Assembly (NCBI GenBank): GCA_018857735.1 | Contig: JABMCL010003896.1 | Location: 1-64,000, forward strand | Source of the DNA: Alviniconcha marisindica | Taxonomy: Eukaryota; Mollusca; Gastropoda; Provannidae | Length of the DNA stretch: 64,000 bases | Direction of reading: 5' to 3' | In this document: positions 11,409-24,500 of the stretch, one piece after another | Layout: every line of letters begins with the position of its first letter | Position numbering within the stretch: the first letter of the stretch is position 1 | The notes under the pieces: model-generated | What the model saw: the letters and a program-made list of their open reading frames with translations, nothing else | The model's database searches: none | What the model was told of the DNA's origin: nothing | Translations under genes and position numbers: made by a program

Positions 11409-13783
11409 TCACTCACTCACTCACTCACACACACTTGTACACACTGAAATGATATGCAAGTAGTTTGTATCCCCTATAAAAATCCATTTATGATTGATCC
11501 TTGCAGTAAGAATGCAAATATTATATATATATAAAATTTGATTCTACCTGTTCTTTTCTCTGACAGCCTTTTGCACCTGGCTGATACATCGCTTTCTTCG
11601 CCTGCTGTCCAGTGCAGGATGTAGCGGTCTGCACCCCATCTGCCTCAAAGTGCTGACCCACATTTTGCACACAGCCAAAGTTCGCTCCGTGTACATTTTT
11701 CGCCACCTGATTTCTCAACTGGTTCGGGCTTGTGCAGGTACAGTTTCTTTGGCATTTGGTGCCATCTCAGTCACATGCAGGATTTCCAAGAGCCATCATC
11801 AAACACAGGCTTAGTAGCTTCGTCGTGCCCCTACACCTTAGTTATTTCCAGACTACAAAACCAAGCTTTAGCGAAAGGTCATTAATCTGATCCAGCCTTT
11901 CAAAATGAGTTGGATGGATGCTGGGCCATTTTTTCAATGCAGCTTATTTTCCAACGGGATCTTCCATTATTAGATTTTGTTTTTTTTCTCGTAAAATCAG
12001 ATTGCCCATTATTTTTGCATCAGAAATTAGACTCCGTAATCAGAAATTAGAAATGTTTATAAAAATGTCATTAAAAGGTGTTTTAAACATGCACCTGCAT
12101 GACTGCGTGATGAAAACTTTGTTTGCTGATTTCTCACAGTGAGATGCTGTGGTAGTGGTGACTGCAAATTGATACAATAACAAGTTATGAGAAGTTCCAT
12201 GATTTGTGAAGCGATGACCACCTCAGCTTGTCTTTAACCCTCTGTAGCCAGTCTTTTGTGAGAAGTTCCATGGTTTGCACAGCGATGACCACCTCAGCTT
12301 GTTTCTGTCCACAGACATGGTGATGACCAGCGAGAAACTGCTGACTGCCACACACAGCCAGACCTCCCAGGCTGAGCTCCGGACCCTTCAGGTGGATCTG
12401 GACTTGGTGAAGCAGAGCCTTGCTGACCCCTCCAACACTCTGTCTGTTAGTGGCTTCTTCTTTCTGGTCTTGGCCTAGACTGCAGGAGACATACCTGCAG
12501 CTTACATGTATGCAGGGTTAGGGTTTGTAAAGTCTGCCAAAAAATAAAAATAAAACAGGTGCCTTTTTGCAGGTCTTGGAAATTCCGGAATTTCATGATA
12601 ATAATCAAGATGTAACCTGCAGCAAGGAGATATAGAAAAGAAAACCTGCAAGATCAAATGATAGTTGATGTAGGAAAATACTAAATTTGTTTAGCTTTGA
12701 AGGTGAGTGTTTAATTTGTTTGGGAAATGATAACTAAAGTTTTGGAAAAGTTGGGGAATTTGAAGTAAAAATACTGCGTGGACCCTGCTTGCAGTGTCAT
12801 TTTGTTGTTGTTGTGGAGGTAGAGTTTCCATCCAAGTGATTGGACACGTTTAGTAATTTGTTTTAATGCTGCATGTGTGTTGTGTTGCCGTTCTGAGTCT
12901 GAACAGCTGAATAGCACGTAAGTTTGCTTTTCATTTCAATCAGTCAGTTTACAGTTGAGTGATATTTCTAAGCACCTCACTTTAGGAACTGATGTGCTCA
13001 TTTTGTACAAGTAAAATTTCAGAATAATATGTGTGGTATTTATATGTTGGTGTATCCTAAAAAGTTAACTTTGTGATAAGGCTTTGTTTTTCTTAAACCA
13101 TCTGTTGCTCAGACCTACTGACAATCATAATCAATGACTTTACAGTGAGTGACTGTTTACATGTAAACTTTCATTATTATGTGATTGCTGTGTACATTTA
13201 ACCCCTTCACTGCTGCAGCCTGTAAAATTTCCTGCCTGAAAGATGGACGGACACGCCTACAAACAATATAGTTTCCGGTCCACACATCTACTTTCAGTGC
13301 TATGCATTTTGATGAAAATCTTTTTACATTCCAGCGCTAAAAAGAAAACAAAAAAGCTTAAGGGTTTCAAATTTCGCACTTTTAGTGGTTGTTTTCAAGT
13401 AACATTGCGGCATTGAAGGGGTTAAACCTTCATTATTATGTGGTCTATGTGATGTACTTGTTGGGTGGCTTGTAACGTTACTGAAAGAGTTGGCCTGTGA
13501 GTCGGAAAGGGAACGGTAACAAGTCATGTGTACCTCTTTGTTCAAGGCTTATCTCTTGCTGCTCAGGTACATTTGCTTTCACTTTGACATTCAGCCACAC
13601 ACAGTCCCATCCCTTAAAAAAACAACTGTGTGGCAATATCCACTTTTAGCCCTGTTGGTTCGCTATCCTCAAATGGTTTGAGGATGCATGTGTGCTTGTG
13701 CATAGCACTGGCATAGCATGGAATGAACTGGTATGTGGATATGCCATCGTAGTGCGCACTTCAAGTTATTCCATACACACACA

Positions 13784-13835
<52 letters not shown>

Positions 13836-15261
13836 TTCTCATACCATTTGAGGACTGTGAACCGGCAGGGCTAAAAGTAGAGATTGCCTACTGTACACAA
13901 AGCATTCTTTCAGGTATTCACCGTCAGGTGTTTTTTATGCTCTTTAAAAAATAATAATTTTGTTTTGCACTGGTGCAGCGATATTTAATTGTGTCCGTTT
14001 TTCAGGAGATACAAGGATGTGACAGCGTCAGAGAAGCCAGCTTAGGGTTTGATGATCCTGGTCACTGTGAAGTGCTTCAGAGCAATCTCATGTAAGTGTT
14101 TTTACACCAGTCTGTGTAGTTCTTTGTGTTGTGTATATGATACCCTTACCCCTACCCTTCTACAGTGTTTCTGTGGTACATATGATACCCTTACCCTTGC
14201 CTTCTGCACTGTGTGTGTGTATGGTACATATGATACCCCTACCCCCACCCTTACCTTCTGCACTGTGTGTGGTACATGTGGTACCCTTACCCTTGCCTTC
14301 TGCACTGTTTGTGGGGTACATATGATACCCTTACCCTTGCCTTCTGCACTGTTTGTGTGGTACATATGATACCCCTACCCTTGCCTTCTGCTCTTTGTGT
14401 GGTACATATGATACCCCTACCCACACCCTTGCCTTAACACTGTGGTACATATGATACCCCTACCACCACCCTTGCCTTCTACACTGTTTGTGTGGTACAT
14501 ATACTCATACCCCCACCACTGCCTTCAACACTGTGTAGCACATACAATACCCCTGCCCTCATCCTTGCCTTCTGCACTGTTTGTGTGGTACATATGATAC
14601 CCCTACGCCTACCCTTGCTGTAACACTGTGTGGTAGGTATGATACCCCCACCCCCACCCTTGCCTTCTGCGCTGTTTGTGTGGTACATATGATATCCTAC
14701 CCCCACCCGTACCGTAACACTGTGTGGTACACATACCCCTACCCCCACCCTTGCCTTCTGCACTGTTTGTGTGGTACATATGATATCCCTACCCCCACCT
14801 GTACCGTAACACTGGGTGGTACATATCAGACCCCTACCCCCACCCTTGCCTTCTGCACTGTTTGTGTGGTACATATGATATCCCTACCCCCACTTGTACC
14901 GTAACACTGTGTGGTACATATCAGACCCCTACCCCCACCCTTGCCTTCTGCACTGTTTGTGGGGTACATATGATACCCCTACCCCCACCATACTGTAACA
15001 CTGTATGGTACATATCATACCCCTACCCCCACCCTTGCCTTCTGCACTGTGTGGTACATATGATATCCCTACCCCCACCTGTACCGTAACACTGTGGGGT
15101 ACATATGATACCCCTATGCCTACCCTTGCTGTAACACTCTGTGGTAGGTATGATACCACCACCCCCACCCTTGCCTTCTGCACTGTTTGTGTACACTTTT
15201 AGCCCAGTTGGTTTGTGATCCTCAAATGGTATGAGAGTGCGTGCATGTGTATGTGTGCATG

Positions 15262-15303
<42 letters not shown>

Positions 15304-18300
15304 GTGTGTGTGTGTGTGTGGATGGAATGAACTTGAAGTGTGCACTACGTTGGCATATCCACATCAGTTCATTCTGTACTATGCCAGTGTATACACACAC
15401 AAATGCATTCTCATACCATTTGAGGACTGCGAACTGACTGAACTGACAGTGGATATTGCTGTCTCTCCCCCCCATTCTGACTTGACAGAAACTTTGTGTT
15501 GCATGCACCTTCTTGGGTGGTGACTAAGAATGCTCTTTGAAAGCCTGCTTTGTCACCTTTAGTGAGAATTACATTTATTGATGCTGATTCAGATGAACTT
15601 GACCCTAAGGTCACAGGGTACTTTGAAGAAAAGTAATGAAAGTTGTAATGTATTTTTCCTGTTTTCAGTGTGAGTCATCTGAGTCTTTGCCCTCATTGCT
15701 GTGTTTAATTTGTCTCCTTTTTCTCTCTCTTTATCTGTATTAGTATGCTCGCAGATGTATGATACAGATCAGTGTCATACACATTTGAATTCATTGCGGT
15801 TTGTGTGTGTGTGTATGTGTGTTTGTTTTTCCATATAATACTTTATGTACATTGTTTTTGGTAGGACTGTACTCTACATGTGTATAGAATATTGTAGTTA
15901 GGTTAATATGTATCATGTGAGTGCTCAGGGCATTGATGAGCGCATGATAAATGTACGTTTTTATTTTTAGTATATAACTTAGTTCTGTCTTAGACTGGAG
16001 AATGATGCCAGTCTGTGTTCCATTGCAGGAAGCAGTTCTGTCTTAGACTGGAGAATTATGTCAGTCTGTGTTTCCATTGCAGGAAGCTGTTGCTGACGTT
16101 TGTAGGGGAAATCCATCAGTTTGACATCCTCAGTGCCCACTTGCTGTATGGAACCGTCCTGGTTTACATCGAGCTGGGGGACTTTGAACTGAAAATGGTC
16201 AGTCAGAATGCATGCCCACACAAACCCCAAAGTCTGCCCTTGTAGTAGGAAGCAACGTTCTGTATTCATTTATTCAGCACATGCCGTCCTCGGTGAGCTG
16301 TAAAAATAGCATGACCTTCAAATTTGCATTAAAAGCACACAAGGTGATGGGCCATTGTGTTGACCTTGAGAGAAGGCTTGATCCCTGCTGGTTTTGCAAC
16401 AACAACAACAACAACAACCACAACCAAAGATTTATTGTTTTTGTTTTAACACTTTTCCTACTTGTGCAATATCATACTCTTAGTTTATGAACAGCTTTCT
16501 TGTAAGATGCATTTTTTTTTCTTCTCCAGATCTCTCTGCAGGTGCTGACTCGGCTCCTGAAGGTGCATGGCATAGTCTTCTCCACCAACGTGAAAGAGCG
16601 CCTGATTTCCGTTGTCATAGCGATGGTGGAGTTGCTTGTCTCTGGCTGCAAGGAACTGGAACGAGAGTAAGCTTGAAAATATTACATGTTTGTAGTTTAC
16701 TGTTTACAGTTGTGTGATGAAATTTATGGTTTTTAAGAAGAAACAAATGTAAGGGAAAGACTGGATGTATCTCAAGAGCTTGTTTTCTTTCTTCTTCTGG
16801 TGCACTTTATGTGGGTGAGCTTGATGCTATAACTGGTATAAGTAATGCATCCAGTGGTATAATAAAATTTCAGTCACAGTAAGATCCAAACACATAAAAG
16901 GTTCAAAGAATGCTATTTATTAGGACAAAACACAACTTGCAAATTTTCAGGGTATTTCCCTTTATTAAGCTACAAATTTACACTTTAACAACAGATAAAT
17001 GGAGAATGAGATGTAGAACTAAGACACTTACCTGCTTTTGGAGGAGCTACAACAGGTAAATGGAGAATGAGATGTAGAACTAAGACACTTACCTGCTTTT
17101 GGAGGAGCTACAACAGGTAAATGGAGAATGAGATGTAGAACTAAGACACTTACCTGCTTTTGGAGGAGCTACAACAGGTAAATGAGAATGAGTGTAGAAC
17201 TAAGACACTTACCTGCTTTTGGAGGAGCTACAACAGGTAAATGGAGAATGAGATGTAGAACTAAGACACTTACCTGCTTTTGGAGGAGCTACAACGGGTA
17301 GATGGAGAATGAGATGTAGAACTAAGACACTTACCTGCTTTTGGAGGAGCTACAACAGGTAGATGGAGAATGAGATGTAGAACTAAGACACTTACCTGCT
17401 TTTGGAGGAGCTACAACAGGTAATGGAGAATGAGATGTAGAACTAAGACACTTACCTGCTTTTGGAGGAGCTACAACGGTAATGGAGAATGAGATGTAGA
17501 ACTAAGACACTACCTGCTTTTGGAGGAGCTACAACAGGTAAATGGAGAATGAGCTGTAGAACTAAGACACTTACCTGCTTTTGGAGGAGCTACAACAGGT
17601 AGATGGAGAATGAGCTGTAGAACTAAGACACTTACCTGCTTTTGGAGGAGCTACAACAGGTAAATGGAGAATGAGCTGTAGAACTAAGACACTTACCTGC
17701 TTTTGGAGGAGCTACAACAGGTAAATGGAGAATGAGCTGTAGAACTAAGACACTTACCTGCTTTTGGAGGAGCTACAACAGGTAATGGAGAATGAGCTGT
17801 AGAACTAAGACACTTACCTGCTTTTGGAGGAGCTACAACAGGTAAATGGAGAATGAGCTGTAGAACTAAGACACTTACCTGCTTTTGGAGGAGCTACAAC
17901 AGGTAGATGGAGAATGAGATGTAGAACTAAGACACTTACCTGCTTTTGGAGGAGCTACAACGGGTAGATGGAGAATGAGATGTAGAACTAAGACACTTAC
18001 CTGCTTTTGGAGGAGCTACAACGGGTAGATGGAGAATGAGATGTAGAACTAAGACACTTAATTTGGAGGAGCTACAACGGGTAGATGGAGAATGAGATGT
18101 AGAACTAAGACACATACCTGCATTTGGAGGAGCTACAACAGGTAAATGGAGAATGAGATGTAGAACTAAGACACTTACCTGCTTTTGGAGGAGCTACAAC
18201 AGGTAAATGGAGAATGAGATGTAGAACTAAGACACTTACCTGCTTTTGGAGGAGCTACAACAGGTAAATGGAGAATGAGATGTAGAACTAAGACACTTAC

Positions 18301-19077
18301 CTGCTTTTGGAGGAACTTCGTTGTTTTTATGTCCAGTGTTTGGAAGCAATCTTACTGTTGGTAAGGAATCCTGTGGGCATTTTATTGCTGTTTTTCTGTC
18401 AACGTGTACTAAACATTTTAGATTTTATTCTTCTTTGGGAGAGACATGTGAATGGTGACTTTAATGCCTTTGTGAAACTGAAGAATATGATTCTCAATTT
18501 CTTAGGAGGCTGCGTGTGAACTTGGACGATCACGATTGTTGGTTTCTAGTGATTTTGTGTGTGAAATTGAAGTTCATGATTCTGGATTTCTAGGGAGGCT
18601 GCATGCAAACTTGGACAATCATGATTGTTGGTTTCTAGTGATTGTGAAATTGAAGTTCGTGATTCTGGATTTTTAGGGAGGCTGCATGTGAACTTGGACG
18701 ATCATGATCGTTGATTTCTAGTGATTCTGTGTGTGAAATTTCATGATTCTGGATTTCCAGGGAGGCTGTGCAGCTGGAAGACAATTTGGCCAAACTGATG
18801 GAAGGCATGATAGATGTGGATAAACGAGACCAGGACAGACACATCGTCCTCACAAGATCTGACCTCCAACAGTTGTTCATGTCAATTTCGTTTCACCTGG
18901 CTGCCCATGGGATTGACAAACTGGCGACAGCCACGCTGCGGACATTGGTGTTGAGGCTGCTGTGCTACGCGTTGGACAGGTTGCCGAGGATTGTTTTGCG
19001 CAGTGTGGGAAGAGTGTCCGTGGAACAGCTGGCCTCTTTGCTGCTGGCTTTGTTGGGAGGACAGTGCACCGATTTGC

Positions 19078-19116
<39 letters not shown>

Positions 19117-19385
19117 GTGTGTGTGTGTGTCTACTTGCATGTGGGTGCATGTGTGAGTGCATATGCATGCACGCTTGCAAGTATATATGTATCATTGTAT
19201 CTGCATGCATGTGTGTGTGTGTGTGAGTGTGCATGGGTGTGTACATGTGCACACACGTGGGTGTGTGTGTGGGTGTCTGCTTGCATGTGGGTGCATGTGT
19301 GAGTGCATATGCATGCATGCTTGCAAGTGTATATGTATCATTGTATCTGCATGCATGGGTGTGCATGGGTGTGTACATGTGCACA

Positions 19386-19427
<42 letters not shown>

Positions 19428-21518
19428 TACTTGCATGTGGGTGCATGTGTGAGTGCATATGCATGCATGCTTGCAAGTGTCTATGTATCATTGTATCTGC
19501 ATGCATGTGTGTGGATGTGTGTGCGTGAGTGTGCATGGGTGTGTACATGTGCACACACGTGGGTGCATGTGTGCGTACACACACATGTGCATGTTTGTGA
19601 GTGTGGGTGTAAGCATGTGTGTGCATGAGTGTGTGTACATGTTCAGTTTGGTATGTGGTCAGTTTGGTTTGGTGCATGTTCAATTTGGTATGTGGTCAGT
19701 TTGGTACATGTTCAGTTTAGTATGTGGTCAGTTTGGTATGCATTCAGTTTGGTTCATGTTCAGTATGGTATATATTCATGGTATATGTTCAGTTTGGTGT
19801 GTTCAGTTTGGTATGCATTCAGTTTGGTACGTGTTCAGTTTGCAGCTCCGCTGCTGTCGAGGTTGGTGATGCTGGAGGCAGTGAGCGCCGCATCCAGAGA
19901 CTCACATCCTTTGCCACAAACACAACCACAACCACAACCACAGACACCAAAGCCTGTGACCGCGCACCAGGCCCGAGTGTCACAGTTGCAGCAGACACCG
20001 TCCAGACTGAAGCGCAAGAGGTTTGAATCCTGTGTTTCTTTCTGGTGTGTGCACGATGAAAGCAGAATGGCGTTGCATGTGTGATTACTGCTGCTTTAGT
20101 GTTCTGGACTGACAGGATAGTGATTTTACCTGTGTATATTAATTAGCACTGGGGATCAATTTTTCAAAAGGGGGGGGGGGGGGGGGTCACGGAGCACTTG
20201 AAATGGAATTTGCAACATAATCAGACAGTTGAAATTTGTTCAGTACAACACATTTATCTATACACACTGCAGACGTTCATTGCACATTAGCTATGAATAG
20301 TAAATGACAAAGTCACAGAACTGTTTGGTGTGCATCGACAGTGAAAAAGCCAGTTATTTTTTAAGTTATTTTATGAGATTGAGGTTAATTTTTTAATAAA
20401 AAAAAAACCAAAACATGACAAAATGCTTTTGGGGTGTTTTTTGGGCATGTATTTACAGGAAATAATTCATGTGTTTTAACTCGGCAAAACTCTTCATAGG
20501 GGTGTTATGGTGGTCTGAACTAATCAGCAGCAGTATGTTCTGTGAAACAGGAAGTCTTGTGATCATTTATTGTACAGTCATCTGAGTCTGTAGATTTCTT
20601 TTTACCCTGCCTGTAAAGGCAGCTTGGAGATATGTTGTTGACATAAAGGGTCTACATTAAACACTTTTTATTATGTTTCATTTACAGACCTGAAGTTCCC
20701 AGTCATGTTGAAAGCAAAAAGAAGAGAACACAGCTATTCCAGAGATTGCTTGACAGAGCATACGAGATAATGGCTATGGAAAATGACATGGTAATGTACT
20801 ATAGGTGTTTGAAAATACACACGCCTAGGAACATGCACGTGTGCATGACTATGACTGCCCATATGCTTGCATACAAATTGTATGCTTGTGTGAATCTGCT
20901 GGTGCACCCAAACGCACACCTGCAAAAACATGGACATGCATGCTTGCACACATGCATGCACGCAGACACACACATGCATGCTCGCATATACTCATGCACG
21001 CACGCACACACGCACAAAACACTTTCTGTCTCTCCCCTTCTGTCTTTCCATGTATTCCCCTTCCTCTCTTTTCATCACTTGCTAGACACAACTTTCTTTG
21101 TGAAGCAACTTTGCTCAGGGAAGGAAAATGAGAAGACTGTGTTTCTGATGAAGTGTAAATGAAAAAACAGAGAGTCTGAAACAAGAATGACTGCTAGCAT
21201 TCAGCAACATAGCTCAACCAAAAGCAGATAAATGTTTTAGCTCTATGTCTCATTTTTCACTGTTTAGCTGTTTAGGTGTCATCTTGTAGCTTGATAAAGC
21301 GGATTTTGAAAATTTTGGATGTTGTGTTTTGTCCTACTAAATCGCGTTCTTTTGAACCTTTTATGTGTTTGGATCCTGTGTAAACGAGATTTGACTGTGT
21401 TTCTGTTGCAGACAGCCTGTGTTCCGGCACTGGCAGCAGGGAGTTTGCTGTGTGAAGTTGCTGCTCGCTGTGCCCTCGAGACCAGGGTCATGAATGGGAC
21501 AGGGTATGTGTGTTTGTG

Positions 21519-21556
<38 letters not shown>

Positions 21557-24500
21557 GTGTGTAGTGATGTGTGTGTGTGTGGTCTGTGTGTGTGTAGTGA
21601 TGTGTGTGTGTTGTGATGTGTGTGTGCTGTGATGTGTGTGTGCTGTGATGTGTGTGTGTTGTGCATGTGTGTGTGCATGCATGTGTGAATGCATGTATGT
21701 GTACATGTGTGTATGCATTTGTGTTTGTGGGTGCATTTGTGTCTGTGTCACTGTGCATATATGCATTCTATCATGTATGTGTGTGTGTATGCACATGTGC
21801 ATGTACATTTGTATGTGTCTGAGCACATTTGTGTCCATGTTGTGTGTGTGTATGCGTGTGTGTGTGCACAAATGCATGTGTACATGCATGTATGTCTGTG
21901 TGTGTTTATTCATGTGCATGTGTTTGCATGCTTGTGTGTGTGTCCATGCCAGTGTGTCAAGAGATGAAACTTAATGCTTTTACTTGGACAGTCACGTAAG
22001 TCAACACCTACAGAATGCCGTTAACCTGACCTTGAACTGAGTGAGACTCTTTAGCTTTACTCATCTCATTTCAGGATGTATGATGTAGAGGACTATCTGA
22101 GCCCCGGTATGATTCAGAAGGTGTGCGCCTGCTTCTGTGGCTACCTGACAGGTGAAGTGGTGTCTTCAATGGAGAACGCTACACAGCGCGTAGCTCTTGA
22201 ACACATCATCAGGTCTCTCAGCACGCTTCTCGCTTGTCATGGTATGAGTGAAAACTACTTCCTCTGCTTCATTCTTTTTTTCTTCTTTTTTTCCCCAACA
22301 AGTTTTAATCATTATATTTCGTACATTTGTACGCACATGACAATGGGCATTTTCTCTGTGCACCTTTACAAACACACACACACACACACACACACAAAGG
22401 AAAGAGAGGGACAAAGGAAGAGATGAGGAAGAGACAAAGGTGAAATGAAAGTAACTATTAAGATGGGGAAGGGGAAAACAAGATCCAAATGCACCCCATC
22501 CACAACAGGATAAGTGCAGTATTTTGATTTATCATCATTTGACTGTCGTTTTGTCGCTTTGAGATTTGCACATGTTCTGTAAGGCCGTATTAAATTAGCA
22601 TTCTTTTTAACCGTTTATGTGTTCGGATCTTATTGTTGAAGACTGTGTTTTTTTGTCACCCATCCTTGTTTGAGATGGTCAGGTGAGGAGGGAAGCCACC
22701 TACAGATTCCTCTTTGCATGTTTTTGTCCCAGACTTTGTGTAGATATAAGGGCAGGTGTTTTTTTTTCTCTCGCGGCAATGTGCTTGAGAAGGTCATGAG
22801 CTTAAATACTGACAAGATGAATACTGCGTATTCGGTTATAAGTCTCACTTGTGTCAAGACTAGGATGATTTTTTTCTCTCTTCCTCTTAATGATTGGGGC
22901 TGCCGTTGTATTTATCGTCATCATTTTTAATCCTACGGAATTAAGAATGAAAATGTTTATTTTTCCATTGTGTAACAGTTTTCAGTTATTATTTGCTTTT
23001 GTTGTTGTTGTTGTTGCATTGGTATTTTCTGTCCTTTGGTCTGGTTTTTGTAATCCTTTGTCTATTTGTAGTTTGTTTAAAGCCTGGCTGACTGGTCTAC
23101 TTGGTTGTTCCTTTGACCTGTTTTTGTGTGTGTGTTTTCATACCTGATCAATTTGTAGTTTGTTTAAAGTCTGGCTCACTGACACTGGTATACTTGGTTG
23201 TTCCTCTGACCTGTTTCTGTGTGTGTTTTTTCATACCTGATCAGTTTGTAGTTTGTTTAAAGCCTGACTGGTCTACCTGGTTGACCTGGGTTTTTTCTCT
23301 CTCTGTAATCCCATATCTCTATTTTGTCTAAAGCTTGACTGGTCTAGTTGGTTGTTTCAGATCTGATCACTCTGCCAACCGAACAGCTTCAAGATTTTGC
23401 ATGGATGCTCAGTTTACCATGGCTTCTGGTTTGTGGTTTAGTTTAATATTTATTCATGCATCATACATATTAAAATGAAATGTTGATTGATGGTAGTATA
23501 TATTGAGCTTATTTACTTTATTTCAAGGCCACAGCGGTGCCAAGGAGTTAAAACTTAAAGCTGTAAGTTCGTACTGGATCATGTGCAGTCGGTGATTAAA
23601 TACATGGACTAGGCCATGTGTCTAACGCTGTTTAATACTTTAAAACTTAAGAAAATGCAAGTCGTTGGAGCATTTGCTCTTCTTGTTTTGTGCTTTGTTT
23701 ATCAAAAACACTTCAAGCTTGTTTTCATGTCAAACTACAGACAAAACTAAATAGACCGACTGTAGTTAAGAAGCAACTTTTGAATCACTCTGTTTTTTTT
23801 GGCTGGGGAGCAGATTTTATCTGAAAAGGATGTCACTGTACAGTTTTGTAAAATGAGTTCCTTTTGTTATAAATGTACAGTTTTATAAAATGACTCTCTT
23901 TTGTTATAGAATGATACCAGTTGGCAAGACCTGCAATTGTTATACAGTTTTATAAAATGTCTCCCTTTTGTTATGGAATGATACCAGTTGGCAAGACCTA
24001 CAATCACTATACAGTTTTATAAAATGACTCCCTTTTGTTATAGAATGATACCAGTTAGCAAGACCTGCAAGTACTGTATAGTTTTATAAAAATGACTCCC
24101 TTTTGTTATAGAATGATACCAGTTGGCAAGACCTGCGATTACTGTTTAGTTTCATAAAATGACTCCCTTTTGTTATAGAACGATACCAGTTGGCAAGACC
24201 TGCGATCACTGTACAGTTTTATAAAATTACTCCCTTTTGTTATAGAATGATACCAGTTGGCAAGACCTGCGATGTCGACTGTACTAGTTTTATAAAATGA
24301 GTTCCTTTTGTTATAAAACGATTCCAGTTGGCAAGACTGTACAGTTTTATAAAATGACTCTTTTGTTATAGAACGATACCAGTTGGCAAGACCTGCGATT
24401 ACTGTACAGTTTTATAAAATGACTCCCTTTTGTTATAGAATGATACCAGTTGGCAAGACCTGCGATCACTGTACAGTTTTATAAAATGACCCTCTTTTGT

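Noticed and set aside
16985..18310. Regular direct repeats resembling a CRISPR array (also 36080–37800 and 61960–64000)
   Set aside because: Units are contiguous tandem repeats with no unique spacers, in an animal intron; they are minisatellites.
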